Shown piece by piece: positions 1 through 5,086 of a stretch of DNA of 8,878 nt. Position numbers and translations under genes: made by a program. The stretch spans positions 1 to 8,878 of the forward strand of contig CAKVNP010000069.1 in the NCBI GenBank assembly GCA_934777095.1, given 5' to 3'. The notes under the pieces are model-generated. The model saw only the letters and a list, made by a program, of their open reading frames with translations, was not told the DNA's origin and ran no database searches. Each line of letters opens with the position of its first letter. Within the stretch, counting starts at the first letter, position 1. The DNA is from an uncultured Clostridium sp. (GTDB lineage Bacteria > Bacillota > Clostridia > Clostridiales > Clostridiaceae).

Positions 1-69
1 AAACAGTTCATGTATGTACAAGATGCCTTAGATCTGGTAAGGTTGAAAGAGCAATATAAGTTCAAATAA
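1..69 (+). CDS. 3' end of an unidentified plus-strand gene
   Basis: Reading frame 1 is open from the window edge to a TAA at 67-69. It gives the last 22 residues of a protein, ending in DALDLVRLKEQYKFK. The stop codon runs directly into a strong hairpin terminator, which supports this being the true end of a gene. The residues are charged and look helical, with no motif I recognise. In Bacillus and Clostridium the gene next to spoVM is often rpmB (ribosomal protein L28), but this tail does not look like the end of L28. The gene converges on the spoVM/thiN side. Its identity cannot be given from 22 residues. Confidence 0.6.
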   Translation, partial: KQFMYVQDALDLVRLKEQYKFK

Positions 70-108
70 AAAATGCAGTTGAGTAATCAATTGCATTTTT
101 TATTTTTG
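67..108. terminator. Rho-independent terminator, probably bidirectional
   Basis: The arms at 68-82 and 87-101 form a 15-bp stem (AAAAAATGCA pairing with TGCATTTTTT, one G-T pair at 78/91, then TTGA with TCAA) around the tetraloop GTAA at 83-86. A T-rich stretch (TATTTTT) follows on the plus strand. The A-run on the left arm gives a U-run in the minus-strand transcript too. It ends the plus-strand gene that stops at 69. It is also the first convincing terminator met by minus-strand transcripts that run past spoVM. Confidence 0.85.
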
Positions 109-255
109 TATAAAATTCTAAAAATCACCAAGATACCTACAACACTTATGTAGAATTCATTAATTACAAGTTGCTTATCCTGTCAAACTACAAAACAATT
201 CAGCCCTCTACAAGAAATTATCTAAAAGATAATTTCAAGTCTCATCACCATTTTC
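103..255. other. AT-rich intergenic spacer, no gene seen
   Basis: Together with the hairpin array (256-391) this makes up the roughly 318-base gene-free stretch between the left-hand gene and spoVM. I find no ORF with a ribosome binding site on either strand and no convincing promoter. It contains a small hairpin (CTACA at 137-141 with TGTAG at 149-153) and a perfect 10-bp inverted repeat at 214-236, which is listed separately. Confidence 0.6.
214..236. repeat. Perfect 10-bp inverted repeat
   Basis: GAAATTATCT (214-223) and AGATAATTTC (227-236) are exact reverse complements around a 3-nt AAA loop. Neither strand has a U-tract just after the hairpin, so it is not a standard Rho-independent terminator. 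It lies about 20 bases from the left edge of the hairpin array. It could form a 3' stem-loop on a spoVM transcript that reads through the array. The role is unknown. Confidence 0.6.
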
Positions 256-391
256 TTGCCGTAGGCAACATTCACCGCGTCAGCCTTCCACCTGCCACCC
301 TGGCACCATTCACCTGCGCAGCAACATTCACTTGTTCCAGCAACATTCACCTGCATAGGCAGCATTCACTTGCCTTTAGGCACTTATTCAT
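256..391. repeat. Tandem array of mini-hairpins separated by the heptamer CATTCAC
   Basis: Exact copies of CATTCAC lie at 269-275, 307-313, 325-331, 344-350 and 363-369. Degenerate copies lie at 285-291 (CTTCCAC) and 385-391 (TATTCAT). The period is about 16 to 22 nt. Between the heptamers lie short inverted repeats: TTGCC-GTA-GGCAA (256-268), TGCCA-CCC-TGGCA (293-305), CTGCGCAG (314-321), TTGT-TCCA-GCAA (332-343, one wobble pair on the plus strand), CTGC-ATAG-GCAG (351-362) and TGCC-TTTA-GGCA (371-382). The 276-284 segment is degenerate, with only about 2 bp. By hand count the array is about 55% GC against much more AT-rich flanks. It starts at the 3' end of spoVM. I do not recognise a named repeat family. 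It could be a structured 3' UTR on the minus strand or an expanded palindromic repeat element. Confidence 0.75.
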
Positions 392-456
392 TTTCTCCTA
401 AAAAACTTTATAAATGCTGATAAAAATTTAGGCAGCTTAATAGCAATAATCTTCAT
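388..456 (-). CDS. spoVM: SpoVM, stage V sporulation peptide for spore coat anchoring
   Basis: This is a 22-codon gene that begins MKIIAIKLPKFL and ends in a basic RRK. The first 12 residues match the start of B. subtilis SpoVM (MKFYTIKLPKFL), including the conserved Pro9 and the IKLPKFL core. A ribosome binding site GGAGGTGA ends 5 nt before the ATG, and the gene lies next to thiN, as spoVM does in Bacillus. In the known family this small amphipathic peptide is made in the mother cell, binds the convex outer forespore membrane and anchors SpoIVA, the base layer of the coat; it is also needed for the cortex. It is shorter than the 26-residue B. subtilis peptide: the later part of the amphipathic helix (SAFIKFF) lacks about four residues. 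The 3' end abuts a hairpin repeat array. The gene has its own candidate promoter. Identity is quite sure despite the small size. Confidence 0.9.
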   Translation of the reverse strand: MKIIAIKLPKFLSAFIKFFRRK

Positions 457-461
457 AGAAT

Positions 462-469
462 TCACCTCC
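462..469 (-). promoter_or_regulatory. Ribosome binding site of spoVM
   Basis: GGAGGTGA on the minus strand lies 5 nt upstream of the ATG at 456-454. It is near-perfectly complementary to the 16S rRNA tail, which supports translation of this very short gene and fixes its start. It lies immediately after the U-tract of the thiN terminator. Confidence 0.85.
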
Positions 470-525
470 AAAAAAATCACCTTCTCCTTAGTATTTATTT
501 TATGCATACTTATAGGATAAGGTGA
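470..525 (-). terminator. Rho-independent terminator after thiN
   Basis: On the minus strand TCACCTT (525-519) pairs with AAGGTGA (483-477), followed by TCCT/AGGA after one A-G mismatch. An inner AGTAT/ATACT pairing closes the loop. The stem is followed directly by seven U (476-470). It begins about 24 nt after the thiN stop codon and ends just before the spoVM ribosome binding site. It should stop most transcripts from rsgA-rpe-thiN before spoVM. A T-run at 530-535 could also let it work weakly on the other strand. Confidence 0.7.
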
Positions 526-526
526 C
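496..526 (-). promoter_or_regulatory. Candidate sporulation sigma-E (or sigma-K) promoter of spoVM
   Basis: On the minus strand GTCACCTT (526-519) and CATAAAAT (504-497) are separated by 14 nt. This resembles the sigma-E pattern GTCATATT / CATACAAT at its usual spacing. The sequence GCATAAAATA also fits the sigma-K -10 pattern, so the two cannot be told apart by eye. B. subtilis spoVM is sigma-E dependent, which favours sigma-E. The predicted start would be near 488-490, about 33 nt upstream of the ATG. The elements lie inside the thiN terminator hairpin. Confidence 0.6.
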
Positions 527-548
527 TACTTTTTTAAATTTTTTATTA

Positions 549-1187
549 TTAGTCTTTAGAATAAATTACAAGTATTATTCCGTTTTTAAATGATATTTTT
601 ATAGTATCTTCTATAAATTCATTTGATACAGTTCTGTTATCTCCCACTTCGAGGGCATATCCTTTCAAAGGATACTTAGCGCCTTCAATGTTAAATCCAT
701 TTACTTTTCCTGTATACGCTAAGAATGAGATATATTTATATCTTTTATCTCTGATTACTTCCATGTCATGTTCCGCCAGAAACATTTTATTTGTATCATT
801 TATAATTACTGCTTTTACGCCTCTTATAGCTGCCTTTCTTAATAGTCCAAAGTTAGCAAAAGTATGATCAAGCCTGCTTCCAGTCACTGCTGCTATAACA
901 ATTTCCTCAGCGCCCTTTTCAATTGCCAACTCTAAAGCAATATCAGAATCAGTAGAATCCTTTTCACAATTATAGCTGATTTTAACTGCTCCTAAGGCTT
1001 CCAGTGAATCTATAATATCTTTATCCGCTGAATCAAAATCTCCAACTATATAGTTAGGTTTAAGATCAGCTTGAAATAAATACTCACAACCTCTATCAGC
1101 ACCAATGATAATTTCCGCATCTTTAGCTGCGTCAATAAGCAATTCTGCTGAAGGTTTTTCTCCTCCTGCAACTATAAGTGCCTTCAT
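549..1187 (-). CDS. thiN: Thiamine pyrophosphokinase
   Basis: This 212-residue protein has the normal length and motifs of the family that transfers a pyrophosphate group from ATP to thiamine, giving thiamine pyrophosphate in one cytosolic step. The N-terminal catalytic half shows GADRG (29-33), GDFDS (49-53) and KDSTDSD (76-82), the acidic residues that bind Mg-ATP, then TGSRLDHT (102-109). The C-terminal beta-sandwich half carries SNE (188-190), which helps to form the thiamine site at the dimer interface. The ATG at 1187 lies 1 nt after the rpe stop codon, and its ribosome binding site (AGAGGT, 1200-1195) is inside the rpe 3' end, so translation is probably coupled. It is the last gene of the rsgA-rpe-thiN unit, followed by a terminator. 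This position before spoVM is the same as in B. subtilis (yloS). It serves thiamine salvage; no TPP riboswitch is visible here. Confidence 0.95.
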   Translation of the reverse strand: MKALIVAGGEKPSAELLIDAAKDAEIIIGADRGCEYLFQADLKPNYIVGDFDSADKDIIDSLEALGAVKISYNCEKDSTDSDIALELAIEKGAEEIVIAAVTGSRLDHTFANFGLLRKAAIRGVKAVIINDTNKMFLAEHDMEVIRDKRYKYISFLAYTGKVNGFNIEGAKYPLKGYALEVGDNRTVSNEFIEDTIKISFKNGIILVIYSKD

Positions 1188-1188
1188 A

Positions 1189-1836
1189 TTAAATACCTCT
1201 TAACGCTTTTATATTTTCTTCAATCTGACCATTCTTAAATACTGCTGAACCAGCAACTATTACATTTGCGCCAGCCTCTATTACATCTTTTACATTGGTA
1301 GCATCTATTCCACCATCAACCTGAATTAATAAATCATCATTTACATCTTTGCTTAATTCTTTTACTTCTCTTATTTTATCAAGACTATATGTAATGAACT
1401 TCTGTCCACCAAATCCTGGATTAACAGACATTATTAATACCATATCTAATTCTGCAATAATATTTTTTAAAACTGAAACTGGTGTACCTGGATTTAATGC
1501 TACTGCAGCTTTAACACCTTTAGACTTAATATATTGAATTGCTCTGTCAATATGTTTTTCCGCCTCATAATGGATAGTTATTAAATCCGCTCCTGCTTCA
1601 ATAAAATCATCAATATAAGCTGATGGATTTTCTATCATTAAATGTACATCAAAAACTTTATCAGTTTTATTTCTAATCGCCTTAATTATTGGCATTCCAA
1701 AGCTAATGTTAGGCACAAAGTGGCCATCCATTACATCTATATGAATAAAATCTGCTTCAGCATTATGAAGCCTTTCAATATCCCTTCCTAATTCTGCAAA
1801 ATCTGCCGATAAAATCGATGGTGCTATCTTAACCAT
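1189..1836 (-). CDS. rpe: Ribulose-phosphate 3-epimerase
   Basis: A 215-residue TIM-barrel enzyme that interconverts ribulose 5-phosphate and xylulose 5-phosphate in the pentose phosphate pathway in the cytosol. The N-terminal PSILSADF (6-13) is the family signature. The metal ligands are all present: His32 and Asp34 in HIDVMDGHFVPN (32-43), His65 in DVHLM and Asp174 in VDGGI; Asp34 and Asp174 are the acid/base pair. The loop NPGFGGQKF (139-147) and the phosphate-binding GS at 196-197 are also intact. Its ATG overlaps the rsgA stop codon by one base (TAATG), with GGAGG 8 nt upstream inside rsgA, so it is probably translationally coupled. The rsgA-rpe-thiN order is the conserved Bacillus/Clostridium arrangement. 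Nothing unusual is seen. Confidence 0.96.
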   Translation of the reverse strand: MVKIAPSILSADFAELGRDIERLHNAEADFIHIDVMDGHFVPNISFGMPIIKAIRNKTDKVFDVHLMIENPSAYIDDFIEAGADLITIHYEAEKHIDRAIQYIKSKGVKAAVALNPGTPVSVLKNIIAELDMVLIMSVNPGFGGQKFITYSLDKIREVKELSKDVNDDLLIQVDGGIDATNVKDVIEAGANVIVAGSAVFKNGQIEENIKALRGI

Positions 1837-2699
1837 TAATATTTCCTCCCATTCATTATCTCTTCTAATGTTCTTATATAAAACTCATATCTAAATTTAT
1901 TTATTATGCCCTCTTCTACTGCCTCTTTTACAGCACAGCCTGGCTCCTTATAATGAAGACATCCTCTAAATTTACATGAATTGTTTAATTCATTAAATTC
2001 AGGGAAGCTATACTTTAAATCATCTTTTTCAATAAATGTTACTTCCAGTGTAGAAAAACCTGGTGTATCAACTATGTACCCATCTTCAACATCTATTAGC
2101 TCGCTATGTCTTGTTGTATGTTTTCCTCTTCCTATCTTATCTGAAACTTCTCCCGTCTGCATATGATAGCTTTCCTTTAATGTATTTATTAATGTTGATT
2201 TACCAGCTCCTGAAGGCCCACATAATACTGTAACATTACCTTTCAGGCGTTCTCTTAAGCTTTCTACTCCAATACCTTGTTTTGCATTAATAAATAAAAC
2301 TTCGTATCCGATAGCATTAATTTTCTCTTTAACAATTGTCTTTTCTTCTTCACTTACTAAATCAACCTTATTTAAACATACAATGGCTTCAATATTATTA
2401 TGTTCACATAGCACTAAAAACCTGTTTAAAAGATCAAAATTAATATCAGGATTTTTAATTGAAAATACTACGAAAGCTTGCGTTACATTAGCAACTGTAG
2501 GTCTGACAAGTTCAGAACTTCGTTCATATATGTCTTCAATAACACCTTTACCGCCTTCTACCGTTATTTCAACATCGTCACCTACCATAGGCTTCATATC
2601 TTTATGCCTGAACTTCCCTCTTGCCTTACACTCAATTAGTCCTTCCTGAGTTTTAATGTAGTAAAAACCACCTATACCTTTTATAATCTTTCCTTTCAT
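1836..2699 (-). CDS. rsgA: RsgA (CpgA), circularly permuted GTPase of 30S ribosome assembly
   Basis: A 287-residue protein starting [12 protein letters not shown]. An N-terminal OB-fold (about 1-65) is followed by a GTPase domain with permuted motif order: G4 NKVD (110-113), G5 near NAK (138-140), P-loop GPSGAGKST (161-169), switch region GRGKHTTRH (190-198) and G3 DTPG (211-214). A C-terminal zinc site uses Cys242, Cys247, His249 and Cys255. The family checks late 30S maturation and helps release RbfA. B. subtilis CpgA is also a PrkC substrate and has been reported to destroy 4-phosphoerythronate, a toxic side product related to pentose phosphate metabolism, which suits its pairing with rpe. 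The frame stays open to a TTG at 2741, but the ATG at 2699 with GGAGGT just upstream is the better start. The gene opens a new transcription unit after the prkC terminator. Confidence 0.95.
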   Translation of the reverse strand: MKGKIIKGIGGFYYIKTQEGLIECKARGKFRHKDMKPMVGDDVEITVEGGKGVIEDIYERSSELVRPTVANVTQAFVVFSIKNPDINFDLLNRFLVLCEHNNIEAIVCLNKVDLVSEEEKTIVKEKINAIGYEVLFINAKQGIGVESLRERLKGNVTVLCGPSGAGKSTLINTLKESYHMQTGEVSDKIGRGKHTTRHSELIDVEDGYIVDTPGFSTLEVTFIEKDDLKYSFPEFNELNNSCKFRGCLHYKEPGCAVKEAVEEGIINKFRYEFYIRTLEEIMNGRKY

Positions 2700-2702
2700 A
2701 TT

Positions 2703-2708
2703 ACCTCC
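2703..2708 (-). promoter_or_regulatory. Ribosome binding site that sets the rsgA start
   Basis: GGAGGT on the minus strand ends 3 nt before the ATG at 2699-2697. The spacing is short, but this is the only strong site nearby. It favours ATG 2699 over the TTG 14 codons upstream, whose extra residues are not typical of the family. Confidence 0.7.
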
Positions 2709-2730
2709 AAGTTTTTTACTCTCCCTATCT

Positions 2731-2760
2731 ATAATAAACAATTTAAATAAAAAAATGCAA
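2731..2760 (-). promoter_or_regulatory. Possible sigma-A promoter of rsgA-rpe-thiN
   Basis: TATTAT (2736-2731) is one base off TATAAT. The best upstream match is TTGCAT (2760-2755) at 18 nt spacing, a weak -35. A promoter is expected here because the preceding prkC unit ends in a strong terminator and rsgA starts about 105 bases later. The exact boxes are uncertain, because the whole region is AT-rich. Confidence 0.4.
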
Positions 2761-2803
2761 TTATTTTCTTAAAAAAATTTAAAACTCTCCCAGGATTTTT
2801 AAT

Positions 2804-2845
2804 AAAAAAATAACTGTTTAATATCCTTAGAATATTAAACAGCTA
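2804..2845 (-). terminator. Strong Rho-independent terminator after prkC
   Basis: CTGTTTAATAT (2814-2824) pairs perfectly with ATATTAAACAG (2832-2842) around a 7-nt loop. It is extended by three more pairs (one G-U) at 2811-2813 with 2843-2845. In the minus-strand transcript the stem is followed by seven U (2810-2804). It begins about 35 nt after the prkC stop codon, and it separates the yugP-to-prkC unit from rsgA-rpe-thiN. Confidence 0.9.
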
Positions 2846-2880
2846 TAACTAAGTAAATACATTACATTCTTTAAAAATTA

Positions 2881-5085
2881 TTAATCTTCTGTAGTAGGTT
2901 GTGGATCAGGAATATCTTTATCTCCACTATTATCATTATTATCATTATTACCAGTTCCAGTGCTTGAACCACTGCCTGAGCCGGTTCCAGAACTATTTCC
3001 TGAACCACTGCCTGAGCCGCTTCCAGAATTACTTCCTGAACCGCTTCCTGAGCCACTGTTATCTCCACTACCACTATGATTATCATCTACTGGTGTAGAA
3101 GGTATTTCTTGAATCTGCAATTTAACCTTCTGACCTTTTTTAATTGTTTCTGTAAAATTAGTTACTTTATATAACTCATATTCATTAGCAGCAGGATTTC
3201 CACCGCTTATAGTATATTCTATACCTGCATCCTTTAACGCTTTTATAGCTTCTGCTAATCCCATATTTCTATATAAATATTTATTTACATCAATGTCAGG
3301 TTCGACAAACTTACCAATTGTAATATCTACAGTAGTCCCCTCTTCTAATTGAGTTCCTGTATCATAAGACTGGCCTAAAACAATTCCATCTTCATTTTCA
3401 TTAGAAGTTTCCAGTTCCTTAACATTTCCTAATTTTAAATTAGAATTTTCTAATACATTTTTAGCAGCATCTTTACCTAAAGTCATTAAATTAGGCATAT
3501 ATGTGTATTTAGTTTCTGGCCCTGCACTAATTACCAATTCAACAGTAGTACCTTTTTCAACTTCAGTATTCTTTTCTGGTGACTGGCTAATTACATTACC
3601 AGCTTCAACACTATCACTGTATTGTTCAGTAACATTGTAATTTAAATCTAAATTAGATAGCTTAGCTTTAGCAGCATTACCAGAAATATCTCTTACATCA
3701 GGTACAACTACTTTTTCTACGCCAGCTGAAATTGTCACATAAATTGTACTATTAGTCTTCACCGTAGTATTTGCTACTGGATTTGTTGCAACTATCTGGC
3801 CTTCAGGATATTGTTCACTATTCACTTTTTTCTCTACTTGCAGCTTAATCTTTAAAGATTCTAGCTCCGCTCTTGCCTGTTCTTCAGTCTTACCAGCTAA
3901 ATCTGGCAGCACAACATCCTTTTCTCCACCTAGAAGCATCATGCCTGCAGGTATTGCAATAGCCATTAACAATACAATTATCAGTGTAGTTATGATAACT
4001 TTTTTTCTTTTTCCACCATTGGTATTTTTTCTTGCAGCCTTCGCAGGTTTTCTTTCTTCTGCTTCGTCATCATCATATCCATTTTCATCTTCATCAAAAT
4101 CATCATCTAACTCATCATCGTCATTAACAAACTCTTCGTTCTTAACTTTATTTTCGTTAGTCTTTCCTATTTTGCTGCTATTCATTTGTTCATCTGTTAT
4201 CGGACTCATTATTATAGTCCTACTATCATCTAAATTAGCCTTAGCAGCAATTATAACATTAGGATCATCTTTTATTTTTTGAAGGTCAGTCATCATTTCC
4301 CTGCTGCTTTGATACCTATTAATAGGTTCTTTACTGATAGCTTTTAAAATTAATGCATTTAAACTATCAGGAATTGATGCTGTTATTTGTTTTGGTGGAA
4401 CTGGCTGCTCTTGTATATGCTTTAAAGCAATTGTAACAGGTGATTCTCCATCAAAAGGCAGTCTGCCTGTCACCATTTCATATATTACAATTCCTAAAGA
4501 ATATAAGTCTGTTCTTGCATCAACAAATGTTCCTTTTGCCTGCTCTGGTGATAAATAATGAGCAGACCCCATAATTGTCGTAGTATTAGTGATAGTTGAT
4601 GCTGTAGTGCTTTTAGCTATCCCAAAATCAGTTACTTTTACATCCCCGTTTTCAGTCACTAATATATTCTGAGGTTTTATATCTCTATGGATAATATTAT
4701 TTTTATGGGCACATTCTAACGCCTTTGCAATTTGTATAGCGATATTAATAGCTGTAGTATATGCAAGTTTCCCACTATAAACTATTAACTCCTTTAAAGT
4801 CTTTCCGTTAACATACTCCATTACAAAATATTCAGTATTGCTATCTTCTTCATGTCCTACATCTAAAACATTCACTATATTAGTATCTGATAAATTTGCA
4901 ATTGCTGTAGCCTCTCTTTTAAATTTTTCAGCAATTTCTACATTGTCAGAAAACTCTTTTTTTAATATCTTAACAGCAACTAATCTATTAAGTTTCTTGT
5001 CTCTTGCCTTATAAACTATTGCCATTCCGCCTTCGCCTATATTTTCAATAAGCTCATATCTATTTCCTAAAACTTCACCGATCAT
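2881..5085 (-). CDS. prkC: PrkC, membrane Ser/Thr protein kinase with extracellular PASTA domains
   Basis: A 734-residue kinase of the PrkC/PknB/Stk1 family. These sense peptidoglycan fragments or lipid II and control cell wall growth, division and, in Bacillus, spore germination. The kinase domain (about 10-270) has the glycine loop GEGGMAIVY (17-25), Lys39, Glu58, HRDIKPQN (133-140), DFG (153-155), a Thr-rich activation loop (160-170) and SPE (179-181). A very acidic linker (about 321-344) and a basic stretch lead to one membrane helix (about 363-386). Outside are three clear PASTA repeats (about 388-455, 456-523, 524-592), a divergent fourth (about 593-660) and a Ser/Gly-rich tail (671-712) with an acidic end. 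The ATG at 5085 lies 1 nt after the stp stop codon, with GGAGGAGAGGTG upstream. The open frame continues upstream to a GTG, but those codons overlap stp. It is paired with its phosphatase and ends the transcription unit. Confidence 0.95.
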   Translation of the reverse strand: MIGEVLGNRYELIENIGEGGMAIVYKARDKKLNRLVAVKILKKEFSDNVEIAEKFKREATAIANLSDTNIVNVLDVGHEEDSNTEYFVMEYVNGKTLKELIVYSGKLAYTTAINIAIQIAKALECAHKNNIIHRDIKPQNILVTENGDVKVTDFGIAKSTTASTITNTTTIMGSAHYLSPEQAKGTFVDARTDLYSLGIVIYEMVTGRLPFDGESPVTIALKHIQEQPVPPKQITASIPDSLNALILKAISKEPINRYQSSREMMTDLQKIKDDPNVIIAAKANLDDSRTIIMSPITDEQMNSSKIGKTNENKVKNEEFVNDDDELDDDFDEDENGYDDDEAEERKPAKAARKNTNGGKRKKVIITTLIIVLLMAIAIPAGMMLLGGEKDVVLPDLAGKTEEQARAELESLKIKLQVEKKVNSEQYPEGQIVATNPVANTTVKTNSTIYVTISAGVEKVVVPDVRDISGNAAKAKLSNLDLNYNVTEQYSDSVEAGNVISQSPEKNTEVEKGTTVELVISAGPETKYTYMPNLMTLGKDAAKNVLENSNLKLGNVKELETSNENEDGIVLGQSYDTGTQLEEGTTVDITIGKFVEPDIDVNKYLYRNMGLAEAIKALKDAGIEYTISGGNPAANEYELYKVTNFTETIKKGQKVKLQIQEIPSTPVDDNHSGSGDNSGSGSGSGSNSGSGSGSGSGNSSGTGSGSGSSTGTGNNDNNDNSGDKDIPDPQPTTED
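2966..3058 (-). repeat. 36-bp imperfect tandem repeats coding the PrkC Ser/Gly tail
   Basis: Two units of 36 bp (2966-3001 and 3002-3037), differing at only a few bases, are followed by a partial third (3038-3058). Each unit encodes about 12 residues rich in Ser-Gly pairs. The length is a multiple of three, so gain or loss of a unit keeps the frame. Just downstream in the gene an ATT/ATC-rich triplet stretch (about 2930-2950) codes for the Asn/Asp run of the tail. Confidence 0.75.
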
Positions 5086-5086
5086 T

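Noticed and set aside
274..348. Small minus-strand frame inside the array (about 24 codons, starting MLLEQVNVAAQVNG)
   Set aside because: The AGGTGAATG look of ribosome site plus start recurs simply because of the repeated GTGAATG heptamer; the frame is not kept between units because unit lengths vary.
256..391. CRISPR array
   Set aside because: The constant element is only 7 bp and the variable parts are short palindromes of 9-15 nt; spacers of CRISPR size and cas genes are absent.
171..401. Plus-strand open frame of 76 codons
   Set aside because: It has a weak start with no ribosome binding site, runs through the hairpin array and antisense to spoVM, and its His/Thr/Ala-rich composition reflects the CATTCAC repeats.
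2700..2741. Longer rsgA starting at TTG 2741
   Set aside because: It has no good ribosome binding site at the right spacing, and the extra 14 residues are not typical of RsgA; GGAGGT points to ATG 2699.
2712..2793. GGGAGAGT occurring twice upstream of rsgA (minus strand)
   Set aside because: A short 8-base match in a purine-rich leader, once near the rsgA ribosome site and once before the candidate promoter; there is no third copy and no symmetry, so chance is likely.
2871..3098. Open frames on both strands over the prkC 3' end
   Set aside because: They are shadows created by the low-complexity 36-bp repeats and the ATT/ATC-rich stretch; prkC itself explains the region.
3941..4282. Plus-strand frame rich in Ser and Phe opposite prkC
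   Set aside because: It is antisense to the membrane helix and acidic linker of PrkC, and its Ser runs are complementary to the Asp/Glu codons there; it has no independent support.
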